From assembly GCA_029946065.1 (NCBI GenBank), contig JAQSDU010000007.1, positions 288,502 to 352,501 on the forward strand: DNA of 64,000 nucleotides. The letters run 5' to 3'. Below the pieces are notes generated by a model, which saw nothing but the letters and a program-made list of their open reading frames with translations, made no database searches and had not been told where the DNA came from. This document shows, piece after piece, positions 20,387-29,423 of this stretch. Source of the DNA: Flavobacterium sp. GTDB taxonomy: Bacteria > Bacteroidota > Bacteroidia > Flavobacteriales > Flavobacteriaceae. How positions within the stretch are numbered: the stretch's first letter is position 1; every line of letters begins with the position of its first letter. A program made the translations under genes and the position numbers.

Positions 20387-20466
20387 AATTGATTATTTTA
20401 AATGTTAAATTATAAATTTTGAATTGTTATTATTTGAATATTATTTTTGAACTTGAGCTTAATATG

Positions 20467-21201
20467 TTATTGAATTTTCATCGGTACTTCCATCAAAAGA
20501 ATCGCTGCACCTTCAGAATTGGCGGTAATTTGGATGGTACTTGCATTGGTGATGCCCAATCCATCTCTTTCGTTCAAAGCGGTTTCGCCAATCGTAAAAT
20601 CGCCTTTTAGGATGAATGCATAGATGCCGTTGCCTTCTTTTTTCAGTTTGTAAGTTGTTGCGAAATCTTTATCGAAATTTCCCAAATGAAACCACGCATC
20701 TTGATGGATCCAAACACCTTCATCATTGGCATTTGGAGAAAGCACTTGTTGTAATTTGTTGTGACGATCGTTTTCGTCCAATGTCACCTGATCGTATCTT
20801 GGTGTAACATTTTGTTGGTTCGGGATGACCCAAATCTGTAAAAACTTCGTCAGTTTGTCGCTATTTTTGTTGTATTCACTGTGGAAAATTCCTGTGCCTG
20901 CACTCATCGCCTGAATATCGCCTTTGCGGATAACAGTCGTGTTACCCATGCTGTCTTTGTGTTCCAAATCGCCTTCGAGCGGAATCGAAATAATTTCCAT
21001 GTTTTCGTGACGGTGTGTTCCGAAACCCATTCCAGGATCTACGCGGTCGTCGTTTAAAACCCTTAAAACACCGAAATTCATTCGGTCTGGATTGTGGTAA
21101 GAAGCAAATGAAAAAGTGTGGTGCGAATCTAACCAACCGTGATTGGCATGACCTCTTGTCCCGGCTTTGTGTAAAACTGTTTTTGTTGCTATTGTATCCA
21201 T
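20467..21201 (-). CDS. Pirin-family protein
   Basis: 244 residues, two cupin domains. The N-terminal cupin keeps the metal ligands: His 63 and His 65 in GTHRHENMEI, and His 107 and Glu 109 in AGTGIFHSEYN. Bacterial pirins of this type can have quercetin dioxygenase activity, though physiological roles are unsettled. The start MDTIATKTVLHKA with SHHTFSFASYHNPDRM is standard. The YceI gene follows in the same direction. Confidence 0.94.
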   Translation of the reverse strand: MDTIATKTVLHKAGTRGHANHGWLDSHHTFSFASYHNPDRMNFGVLRVLNDDRVDPGMGFGTHRHENMEIISIPLEGDLEHKDSMGNTTVIRKGDIQAMSAGTGIFHSEYNKNSDKLTKFLQIWVIPNQQNVTPRYDQVTLDENDRHNKLQQVLSPNANDEGVWIHQDAWFHLGNFDKDFATTYKLKKEGNGIYAFILKGDFTIGETALNERDGLGITNASTIQITANSEGAAILLMEVPMKIQ

Positions 21202-21285
21202 AATGTTTTTATGTTATTATTATGGTACAAATTTCGGTCAGAAATATGGGGTGTGCATTGAACTAGGACAAGAAAAACAATTTTA

Positions 21286-21316
21286 GATTTTAGATTCCGT
21301 TTATCAATCTAAAATC
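21286..21316. repeat. 11-bp inverted repeat after the Crp/Fnr gene
   Basis: GATTTTAGATT (21286-21296) and AATCTAAAATC (21306-21316) are exact reverse complements with a 9-base loop. It sits just after the Crp/Fnr stop and may aid termination, although no T run follows. Confidence 0.55.
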
Positions 21317-21328
21317 TTAACGCTGCAA

Positions 21329-21910
21329 TTACCCTTTTGCCAATCGTGTTCTAATTTTACTTACAAATTCAGGAGAAATACCCAAATAAGAAGCAATATA
21401 ATGTTGTGCAACACGCTGTGGAATGGTGGGGTAGTGGTCAATAAATTCCAAATATTTTTCGGTGGCGGTTTTAGAAATCGTATTAAAAAGCCTGTCTTGT
21501 ATGACGGCAAGGTTTCGCATCATAAGGATTCGGAAAGCTCGTTCAAATTTGGGTGCCTTTGTGAATAATTCCTCTTTCGTTTCAGGTGAAAATTGTAATA
21601 ACTCGCAATCTTCCAGAGTTTCGATAAATACTTTACTGGGTTTGTCTTCGTATATACTGAAGGATATATCGCCAATCCACGAATCTTCAACGGCAAATTG
21701 CAATATGACTTCAACACCATTCTGGTCGATGTAATATTTTCGAAGGCAGCCTTTTATGACAAAAGCCTCGAAATTGCACATTTCACCTTCGTGCAACATG
21801 ATGGTTTTCCTGGGTACTTTTTGGTATTCTAACAATGAATTGAAAATGTCCAGTTCTTCAGGATAAAAAGTAACGTAGCGGCTGATATTTTTGTTAATTT
21901 GATCGTACAA
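21329..21910 (-). CDS. Crp/Fnr-family transcriptional regulator
   Basis: 193 residues. The N-terminal cNMP-binding-like beta-roll (about 10-125) includes the segment HEGEMCNFEAFVIKGCLRKY, and a C-terminal helical region ends in the recognition-helix pattern QHYIASYLGISPEFVSKIRT (about 167-186). The canonical phosphate-binding Arg motif for cAMP is not seen, so ligand is unknown. This short Bacteroidota subtype is widespread. It is divergent from the GAF-protein gene with a 135-base shared region. Confidence 0.9.
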   Translation of the reverse strand: MYDQINKNISRYVTFYPEELDIFNSLLEYQKVPRKTIMLHEGEMCNFEAFVIKGCLRKYYIDQNGVEVILQFAVEDSWIGDISFSIYEDKPSKVFIETLEDCELLQFSPETKEELFTKAPKFERAFRILMMRNLAVIQDRLFNTISKTATEKYLEFIDHYPTIPQRVAQHYIASYLGISPEFVSKIRTRLAKG

Positions 21911-22033
21911 AGCAGTGGTTTTTCTTGAACCGAATTTAGGAAAAAAAATCGATTATTTATTGATATGTTATTTGTTGCGCTGGAGTAGTCAAATAACAGT
22001 ATCATCAAAATTATACCATAAATTCATATTTCG

Positions 22034-22041
22034 TATCTTTG
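22034..22041 (+). promoter_or_regulatory. -7 box (TATCTTTG) 4 bases ahead of the GAF-gene ATG
   Basis: An exact TAnnTTTG match ends four bases before the ATG at 22046. If used, transcription would start at or inside the start codon, so the mRNA would be leaderless or nearly so. Confidence 0.55.
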
Positions 22042-22045
22042 CACC

Positions 22046-24409
22046 ATGATTTTCGAGCAATTCCATGACAATCCGTTTGAAGTCCAGATTTCTTTCCATA
22101 AAGTGATTGAAAAATTGGAGGAAATTGCTATGTCAGATGTCGATTATCGTGCCAATTACGCCAAAGGATTACTCGCAGAAGTGGCAAAGGTACCCGAATT
22201 ACGCGATGGCATTAAAGACCCGGAGACGATCAAGAATCACCAGCTTTTGATTCGTAATTTACTCGCAGATCTATTCCCGACGGCGCTCACAAAAAATGAA
22301 ATCAAAGCCGTTACGATTCCGTTTCACAATATCACTTTCAATTATTCCGAGCGTTTTCAGGATATTTTAAACAATGCCGGATCTGAATTCGACATGACAA
22401 TCCGTGATTTTGACGGCCAACGTTCTTATATCATCAGTTGTTGCATGATTATGAATGCTTATTACAAACAGCAATTCGATTTCAGTAAGCCGTTTTTTTA
22501 TGATATTCCGAATAAAGAGGGTATCGTAAAGCATTATCGCATCTTGTATAACGCCGATTTTATGGAAATTTTTCCAACAGATCGCGCCATCGAAATTACG
22601 CCTGAAGATATAAAATTGCTGATGGACAATTTTGATAATTTTGACATTTGGAAAGAAAAATTCCCACCAGAAAGTTGGATTTTAAGAGGTTTCGGGATCA
22701 TGAGTCTTTTTGATGCAACAACAGAAAATGCAATTTCAAATCTCAAAACCAATTTGCTGTCAAAGCCATTACACAAAGATGAAAGCTTGCTGCAACAAAG
22801 TTTCCACAGTATTTTTCAGTCGATTTTTAATCTGTCTGATATCCGAATTGGATTCACGTCGTTTGATCCGCAAAACAATACATTTACGATCTCTCCATTC
22901 GATATCACGATCCAGAGTTTCCTACTCAATGGGAAAACGCAGTCGGATTGCGCAACTTTTTCGTGTGACAAACCGTTTCAGGAACTGCTCGACGAACAAA
23001 AATATTTTGTTATTTCGGATGTGAAGGAATTACTGTTATTAACACCAGATAATTTTCTGGCAAAACAGCTTGCGCGACAAAAAATCCACAGTGCTATTTT
23101 TGCTCCTATTTTAAAAAACGGCAAATTGCTTGGCATTATCGAAGTCGTTTCGTCTAAAAAGCGATTGCTGAACACCGTCAATTCGCACAAACTTGACATT
23201 GTATTGCCGTATATCACTGATACAATTGACCGTTATTATATCGACATTCAAAATCAAATTGATGCACTGATTCAAAAAGAATATACCACAATTCACCCAA
23301 GCGTTTACTGGAAATTCCGCGATGAAGCTTCGCAATATATCAATGATACAAGCGGGTTTTCGCTGCATGAAATTGTGTTCAAAAATGTATATCCATTGTA
23401 TGGACAAATCGATATCAAGGGATCGTCTGTTATGCGAAACAACACCACTCAGGAAGATATTCGACTGCAAGTGCATTTGTTGATTTCGATTTTCAAAACC
23501 ATACATTCGCTAAGAAAACTACCACTTTTTGAACAAAAAATATTCGAACTGCAGGATTTTGAGCTTTCGCTAGAAGGTCAAATTAAGGCAGATACGGAGC
23601 AACTAATTCAGAATTATATCCGCAACGACATTCATCCGGTTTTAAAATCGAATCGTTTTGAAGATGAAAAATTAGATAAAAAAATTGCGCATTATTTCGA
23701 AAAGCTCGATCCGAATACCGGAATGATTTATGACGCCCGTAAAAAGTTCGATGCGACCGTTGCCATTATCAATAAAAAGATGGCAAAAATACTCGATAAC
23801 AAGCAATTGGAAGCACAGGCTTATTATCCGCATTATTATGAACGTTTCAAAACCGACGGGGTGGAGCACAATTTATATATTGGAAGTTCGATTACCAATA
23901 AAGCGGATTTCGACATGCTTTACTTGTATAATTTGCGTTTGTGGCAGCTTCAGGTGATGTGCGAAATGGAAAGACAGTACCACCAACTGCAGTCAGAATT
24001 GCCTTATCCGATGGAAGTAGCGTCGCTGATTTTGGCGTTTAATCTGCCCATTACGATCCGTTTCCGTATGGACGAAAAACGGTTTGACGTTGACGGCTCC
24101 TATAATGCACGATATGAAGTCGTTAAAAAGCGCATCGATAAAGCTTTTATCCGAAATTCAGAAGAGCGAATTACGCAGCAAAATAAAATCACGATTGTCT
24201 ATACACAACAAACGGAAGAATTGGAATACAAGCGTTATATCAAGTTCTTACAACACCAAAAAGTACTTTCGGAAAATATAGAATTTTTTGAAATTGAAGA
24301 TTTACAAGGCGTTTCCGGACTAAAAGCCATTCGCGTAGCAGTCCTTTACAACCAAAGCGAAAACCGCCTTTTCAGTTACGATGAATTGCTGGAAACGATT
24401 AAGAATTAG
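22046..24409 (+). CDS. Large GAF-domain protein of unknown function
   Basis: 787 residues, soluble. A GAF-like segment sits about residues 245-415, including FHSIFQSIFNLSDIRIGFTS and PILKNGKLLGIIEVVSSKK. The long N-terminal part (1-240) and the C-terminal part (420-787) show no catalytic motif I recognise; the latter has many helical, charged stretches. There is no kinase, cyclase or DNA-binding signature. It overlaps the 3' end of the HD-PycTM gene tail to tail by 11 bases. The role is unknown; a ligand-sensing scaffold is an inference. Confidence 0.85.
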   Translation: MIFEQFHDNPFEVQISFHKVIEKLEEIAMSDVDYRANYAKGLLAEVAKVPELRDGIKDPETIKNHQLLIRNLLADLFPTALTKNEIKAVTIPFHNITFNYSERFQDILNNAGSEFDMTIRDFDGQRSYIISCCMIMNAYYKQQFDFSKPFFYDIPNKEGIVKHYRILYNADFMEIFPTDRAIEITPEDIKLLMDNFDNFDIWKEKFPPESWILRGFGIMSLFDATTENAISNLKTNLLSKPLHKDESLLQQSFHSIFQSIFNLSDIRIGFTSFDPQNNTFTISPFDITIQSFLLNGKTQSDCATFSCDKPFQELLDEQKYFVISDVKELLLLTPDNFLAKQLARQKIHSAIFAPILKNGKLLGIIEVVSSKKRLLNTVNSHKLDIVLPYITDTIDRYYIDIQNQIDALIQKEYTTIHPSVYWKFRDEASQYINDTSGFSLHEIVFKNVYPLYGQIDIKGSSVMRNNTTQEDIRLQVHLLISIFKTIHSLRKLPLFEQKIFELQDFELSLEGQIKADTEQLIQNYIRNDIHPVLKSNRFEDEKLDKKIAHYFEKLDPNTGMIYDARKKFDATVAIINKKMAKILDNKQLEAQAYYPHYYERFKTDGVEHNLYIGSSITNKADFDMLYLYNLRLWQLQVMCEMERQYHQLQSELPYPMEVASLILAFNLPITIRFRMDEKRFDVDGSYNARYEVVKKRIDKAFIRNSEERITQQNKITIVYTQQTEELEYKRYIKFLQHQKVLSENIEFFEIEDLQGVSGLKAIRVAVLYNQSENRLFSYDELLETIKN

Positions 24410-25586
24410 TAACATTCATCTTGAAAGCGATCACAAAAGCGATTACTGAAACAATAATCCCAACCATAAAAATATTGTAAGTAATTCGTAAAAGTTTGTA
24501 TTTTCTGTGCAACACCAATCCTAGGAAATAAAGGTCTTTGATCATCGAATTGTATAAATATTCCTTATCTTTCATCATCTCATTCATCGCCCATTGGTAT
24601 TCGTCTAGCGGCATTTTGTAGAAATTTCCAAAGAACAATAAGTTGATTTTTTTGTCACCAACTTCTTTGCGTGTAAAAGCGCCGCTAGTGACTTTTGGAC
24701 GTGTTGACAATATCGCAAAAATAATACACACTACACTAAACATCATCATAATGAATGTTGGCGTGACCAAATGCGCATTATTCGGGCTATCCAATTTTGG
24801 AATTATGGAAGAAAGCGCAATAGATATGATTATCGCATTTACCGACAGCAAAATATTCGCTTTACTATCGGCAATCTGGCTAAGTTGCGTGTGATTGTTT
24901 AAGGTCACTTTGAACATCGTTTCTATGCCGCGTTCAGGTTTATCTTCTTTGTCTTTTTTCGCGGATTTTTTCGCTTCTTTTTTAGATAATTTTGTGAGTT
25001 CTATTATTTTTTCCTGAAGTCGCATGATGTTTTTTTCTTTCTTTTTTTGCCAGTTATTTTTGGCGAAATCAGAGAAATAACGGTGGTGTTCGAGCAGCAT
25101 TTTTAGGTTGCCTTTTGCCCATTCCAAATCGGTATAATGTCGGTCGGAAATTGTCGCCCATTCTTGACGCAAGGTTTCGCTGATGCTGAGGTAATTTTTA
25201 CCAGCAAAATGCGCACTATCGGCATCGCGAATAATATTTTGCAATTCACTTTTTGGAACTGCCGTAATCTCCGTAACACGGATTAAATCTTCTGCAACCG
25301 CAACAATTTCCGGCGAAATCGATTCATTTTTTACAAAATCCTGTAAAATTCCGACACTTTTTTCTTCGTGCTTTTCGCAGCCGATAACATAACCTGTATC
25401 ATGGAACCATGCCGCTAAAATTAGCGCATCGGTATCACTTGTATTAATGTTTTCTGCGGCAGCGATGGCTCGTGCAGCTTCGACGACCTTAAGTGTATGG
25501 TTAAAATTATGATAAGTATATGCCGCAGAAAGTTTATCTTTGAACAACGTATAAACAAATTCTTCCGCTTTTTGATAGATTGCCAT
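24399..25586 (-). CDS. HD phosphohydrolase fused to a PycTM-type (Pycsar effector) membrane domain
   Basis: 395 residues. The HD domain (about 1-175) keeps its metal ligands: YHNFNHT with His 26 and His 30, FHDTGY with His 62-Asp 63, and RDADSAH with Asp 121. A Lys-rich linker (about 180-220) follows. The C-terminal part (222-395) has the segment QIADSKANILLSVNAIIIS and three membrane helices (about 244-264, 273-294 and 370-388), the pattern of the PycTM domain (formerly DUF5706). Stand-alone PycTM proteins are effectors in the Pycsar anti-phage system, where cCMP or cUMP triggers membrane damage. No pyrimidine cyclase gene is visible in the window, so a housekeeping nucleotide hydrolase at the membrane is an equal option. 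The start overlaps the long frame of the divergent phosphatase gene. Confidence 0.85.
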   Translation of the reverse strand: MAIYQKAEEFVYTLFKDKLSAAYTYHNFNHTLKVVEAARAIAAAENINTSDTDALILAAWFHDTGYVIGCEKHEEKSVGILQDFVKNESISPEIVAVAEDLIRVTEITAVPKSELQNIIRDADSAHFAGKNYLSISETLRQEWATISDRHYTDLEWAKGNLKMLLEHHRYFSDFAKNNWQKKKEKNIMRLQEKIIELTKLSKKEAKKSAKKDKEDKPERGIETMFKVTLNNHTQLSQIADSKANILLSVNAIIISIALSSIIPKLDSPNNAHLVTPTFIMMMFSVVCIIFAILSTRPKVTSGAFTRKEVGDKKINLLFFGNFYKMPLDEYQWAMNEMMKDKEYLYNSMIKDLYFLGLVLHRKYKLLRITYNIFMVGIIVSVIAFVIAFKMNVTNS

Positions 25587-25632
25587 GAGGAAATTTTTAT
25601 TGCACCAAATTATGAAATTATTTTGTTTAAAT

Positions 25633-28600
25633 ATGTCTTATTACCCACGAATTAAGGTTGTACTGCTTTCATTTTCGGTTTTATTACTACTCAATTCTTG
25701 CGCAACCTATCATGCGCAGTATGGCAAAGGCACGATGAGTAATACGGATACGCTTCAAAAATCGCCTTTGCTGCACACGTTTTACCTACTCGGAGATGCT
25801 GGAAACGCAGACCAAGAAGACGCAGTGAAAAAATTGGAATTCATGCAGTCAAGGTTAAGCAAAGCAAGAAAAGAAAGCACGTTGTTATTTTTAGGCGATA
25901 ACATTTATCCCGCCGGAATGCCCGCAAAAGACAAACCGGAACGCCAACTCGCAGAACAAAAAATGAACAACCAGTTTGCTTTGGCAAAAAAATTCAAAGG
26001 AAAAACCATTTTTATCCCAGGGAATCACGACTGGTACAGCGAAGGGGCACAAGGCTTAAAACGTGAAGAAAAATTCGTTACTGATAAATTCCCGGAAGCA
26101 AAATCGTTTATGCCTAAAAATGGCTGCGCCGTTGAAGAATATAAAGTCAATGAAAAAATAAGCCTGATCGTAATCGATTCACAATGGTATCTTGAAAATT
26201 GGGATGGGATTCCGAACATCAATGACGATTGTGAGATCAAAACACGAGAGGATTTTTTTGCAACATTGGAAGATCTAATCAACAAAAACCAGAATAAAAC
26301 AACAATTATTGCCATTCACCATCCACTCATCAGCAATGGCACACACGGTGGGCAATATTCTTTATACAAGCAACTTTTTCCTTTAGAATCAAGTATTCCG
26401 TTACCTGGAATTGGTTCCCTAATCAATATTTTCAGAAGAACTTCCGGTCTTAATCCGCAAGATGCGCAGGACAAAAGATATGTTGCGTTGGTCAAACGCA
26501 TTAGTGCATTGATTAAAGAAGAGAAAAATGTGATTGTTGTTTCCGGACATGAGCACAATTTGCAATATATCGAAAACGAAAGTATCAACCAGATTATCAG
26601 TGGTGCGGGTTCCAAATCCGAAGCGGCGCGTGCTGTTCATGCAAAGGATTTTTCCTATGGTGGTAATGGTTATGCCGTTTTGCAAGTGTATGAAAAAGGG
26701 GAAACCGTGGTTTCTTTTTACGGATTGGAGCAAAATGCCGAAACGATGCTTTACCGCCACCAGATTACTTTTCCAAAAGAAGTTTTTGTCCCGAAGTCTT
26801 ATCCATCCACTTTTAAAAATGAATATACTGCTTCGGTTTATGATTCGACTTTGACGAAAAAAAATATCGTTTATAATTTTTTATGGGGAACACATTATCG
26901 TAAATATTATTCCAAACCAATTCAGGCAAAAGCTGTCAGCCTCGACACTTTGTATGGCGGATTAAAACCTGATATTGAAGGCGGCGGACACCAATCGTTG
27001 TCATTGCGGCTTACCAATAAAAACGGAAAACCTTATGTGATGCGGGCTTTGAAGAAAAGTGCTGTGCGGTTCCTGCAAAGCGTCGCTTTTAAAGACCAGG
27101 CCATTGCACAAGATTTCAAGAACACTTATGCGGAGCATTTTTTGCTTGATTTTTATACATCTTCCCATCCATATACGCCATTTGTCGTGTCTAAATTGGC
27201 AGATGCAGTTGATTTGAATCATACCAATCCAAAGCTTTATTATGTACCAAAGCAAAATGCACTCGGCTTATACAATGAAAATTTTGGAGACGAATTGTAT
27301 CTGATTGAGGAGCGGCCTTCCGATGGATTCGAAAATTTAAAAAGCTTTGGAAAACCTGAAAAAATCGTTGCTACCGATGATGTGCTCGCTAATATCGCCA
27401 AAGATCAAAAATATAAAGTCGATGAAGTAGCATACATTCGCGCGCGTATTTTCGACATGCTCATCGGTGATTGGGACCGCCACCACGACCAATGGAAATG
27501 GGGCGAGTACAGCGAAAATGGAAATGTGATTTACCGACCGATTCCACGCGACCGCGATCAGGCATTTCCAAAATACGGCGGCGCATTACTCTACATAATT
27601 ATGAAAAATCCAGAGTTACGCCACATGCAAACTTTTAATTCGGAAATGGGCAACGTTAAATGGTTTAATAGGGAAGCTTATCCTCTGGATTTGGCTTTTA
27701 TCACCAGTTCAAATGAAAAAGTATGGGAAGAACAAGCGGCATTTATCCAAAAAAATCTTACTGATAAACTTATTGAAAATGCATTTTTGGAGCTTCCGAA
27801 AGAAGTACAAGACGAGACTGCCGCGGGCATCATAAAAAACCTGAAATCACGCCGTAGTCATTTGAAAGAATATGCCGAACGCTATTATGAAGTATTGCAA
27901 AAAACGGTTTTGATTGTCGGAACAGACAAAAAAGACAAGTTCAGCATTACCAGAATGCCCGAAGGAAAAACGGAAGTTAAAGTTTTTAGACTGAAAAAAG
28001 ATGCCGAAATTTTAGTCAGCAGCAGGATATACAACAGCAAAGAAACCAACGAAATCTGGATTTACGGATTGGACAATGACGATGTTTTCGAAATAAAAGG
28101 AAACAGCTCAAAATTAATCAAGCTGCGGCTTTTAGGTGGACTTGACAAAGATACTTACACCATTGAAAACGGGAAAAAAGTTAATATTTATGACTTTAAA
28201 ACCAAAGAAAATGAAATTAAAGCCGATTCTAAAACCAATATTTTACTCACCGACGATTATAAAATCAATCATTATGATTATCAAAAACCAAAATATAGTG
28301 CGATTGGCGCACTTCCAAATATTGGTTTTAACCCTGATGATGGTATAAAAGCGGGCATTAATGCGAATTATACGGTTAATAGTTTCAAACGGAATCCTTA
28401 TTCGCAAAAGCACAATCTGAAAGTCAATTATTATTTTGCTACGAAGGGCACAGAAGTATTATACAAAGGTACATTTCCGAATATTCTTCGTAATTGGAAA
28501 TTCCTTTTGGAAGCGCAATTGACGAGTCCGGTTTTTAGCATGAATTTTTTCGGCTATGGCAACGAATCCCAAAATAGTCACAATGAAGACGATATGGATT

Positions 28601-29340
28601 ATAACCGCGTGCGAATTCAAATCTTAAAAGCTGCGCCGTCGATGCGTTGGGACAGTGATGCGGGTACTTATTTCTCAGCCCAGGCTACATTTGCATCGAT
28701 GGAAGTTGACCGCTCCAGCGACCGTTATATTGGTATGTCGGGCGTTGTGAATCCGTCGGTTTATGATACGCAGAATTTCGCCGGGATGAACCTAAAATAC
28801 GGTTTTGAAAATTATGATAATACTTCCTTGCCCACACTTGGGATGAAATTTTATCTCGAAGCAGGCGTTCAGAGTAACATAAAAACGACCAGTCGCACAG
28901 TACCGCATATTGAAGCGCTTATTGGTCTCAGCCATAAAATCACATCCAATGGGAAAATCGTTTTTGGCACTCAGGCGAAGGCGAAATTCTTGTTCAGTAA
29001 CGATTACGAATTCTACCAAATGGCAACAGTTGGTGGCGATTTTGATATTAGAGGATTCAGAAAAGAGCGTTTTTCGGGAAAAAGAGGATTTGCTCATACC
29101 TCTGATTTAAGATTTGAAATTGGGAAAATCCGAAATTTTATTGTGCCTTTAAAATATGGTTTTTTGACAGGATTTGACTATGGTCGTGTATGGCTTCCGG
29201 GTGAAGATTCTAACAAATGGCATACTTCTTATGGCGGTGGATTCTGGCTCAACGGTATGAATGTCGTTACGGCAAGGCTCAATTATTTTAATTCTGAAGA
29301 AGGCGGAAGAGTGACTTTTGGACTTGGATTTGGGTTTTAG
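25633..29340 (+). CDS. Lipoprotein: metallophosphatase + atypical-kinase-like middle + outer-membrane barrel
   Basis: 1235 residues from the ATG at 25633, which gives signal MSYYPRIKVVLLSFSVLLLL and lipobox LNSC; ATGs at 25585 and 25612 are in frame. The calcineurin-like phosphatase (about 45-400) has GDAGN (D55), LGDN (D89), GNHD (131-133), IHHPL and GHEHN (306-309). The C-terminal 330 residues look like a BamA/Omp85-type barrel, with QMATVGGDFDIRGFRKERFS and a terminal GLGFGF. Between them (about 440-800) is a region with a Gly-rich start (GGGHQSLSLRL), YVMRALKK (R471, K474), GDWDRHHDQW (D615) and PRDRDQAF (D640, D642). This order resembles the N-lobe Lys, catalytic loop and metal Asp of HipA/Fam20-like kinases. 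Family homologues exist in Bacteroidota; the kinase reading is my inference. Confidence 0.85.
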   Translation: MSYYPRIKVVLLSFSVLLLLNSCATYHAQYGKGTMSNTDTLQKSPLLHTFYLLGDAGNADQEDAVKKLEFMQSRLSKARKESTLLFLGDNIYPAGMPAKDKPERQLAEQKMNNQFALAKKFKGKTIFIPGNHDWYSEGAQGLKREEKFVTDKFPEAKSFMPKNGCAVEEYKVNEKISLIVIDSQWYLENWDGIPNINDDCEIKTREDFFATLEDLINKNQNKTTIIAIHHPLISNGTHGGQYSLYKQLFPLESSIPLPGIGSLINIFRRTSGLNPQDAQDKRYVALVKRISALIKEEKNVIVVSGHEHNLQYIENESINQIISGAGSKSEAARAVHAKDFSYGGNGYAVLQVYEKGETVVSFYGLEQNAETMLYRHQITFPKEVFVPKSYPSTFKNEYTASVYDSTLTKKNIVYNFLWGTHYRKYYSKPIQAKAVSLDTLYGGLKPDIEGGGHQSLSLRLTNKNGKPYVMRALKKSAVRFLQSVAFKDQAIAQDFKNTYAEHFLLDFYTSSHPYTPFVVSKLADAVDLNHTNPKLYYVPKQNALGLYNENFGDELYLIEERPSDGFENLKSFGKPEKIVATDDVLANIAKDQKYKVDEVAYIRARIFDMLIGDWDRHHDQWKWGEYSENGNVIYRPIPRDRDQAFPKYGGALLYIIMKNPELRHMQTFNSEMGNVKWFNREAYPLDLAFITSSNEKVWEEQAAFIQKNLTDKLIENAFLELPKEVQDETAAGIIKNLKSRRSHLKEYAERYYEVLQKTVLIVGTDKKDKFSITRMPEGKTEVKVFRLKKDAEILVSSRIYNSKETNEIWIYGLDNDDVFEIKGNSSKLIKLRLLGGLDKDTYTIENGKKVNIYDFKTKENEIKADSKTNILLTDDYKINHYDYQKPKYSAIGALPNIGFNPDDGIKAGINANYTVNSFKRNPYSQKHNLKVNYYFATKGTEVLYKGTFPNILRNWKFLLEAQLTSPVFSMNFFGYGNESQNSHNEDDMDYNRVRIQILKAAPSMRWDSDAGTYFSAQATFASMEVDRSSDRYIGMSGVVNPSVYDTQNFAGMNLKYGFENYDNTSLPTLGMKFYLEAGVQSNIKTTSRTVPHIEALIGLSHKITSNGKIVFGTQAKAKFLFSNDYEFYQMATVGGDFDIRGFRKERFSGKRGFAHTSDLRFEIGKIRNFIVPLKYGFLTGFDYGRVWLPGEDSNKWHTSYGGGFWLNGMNVVTARLNYFNSEEGGRVTFGLGFGF

Positions 29341-29395
29341 ACATAAGATAAAAAGATTTTAAAAAACTTTGCGTCTTTTCTAGAAAACAAATTCA

Positions 29396-29420
29396 ACCTC
29401 GCAGAAGCGCGAAGACGCAA
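29396..29420. repeat. Copy of dispersed intergenic repeat, with a 9-bp inverted pair
   Basis: The stretch CGCAGAAGCGCGAAGACGCA matches the family described at 19712 and 55248. AAGACGCAA (29412-29420) is the exact reverse complement of TTGCGTCTT at 29369-29377, so the 3' ends of both flanking genes could be closed by this hairpin. Confidence 0.5.
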
Positions 29421-29423
29421 TGA

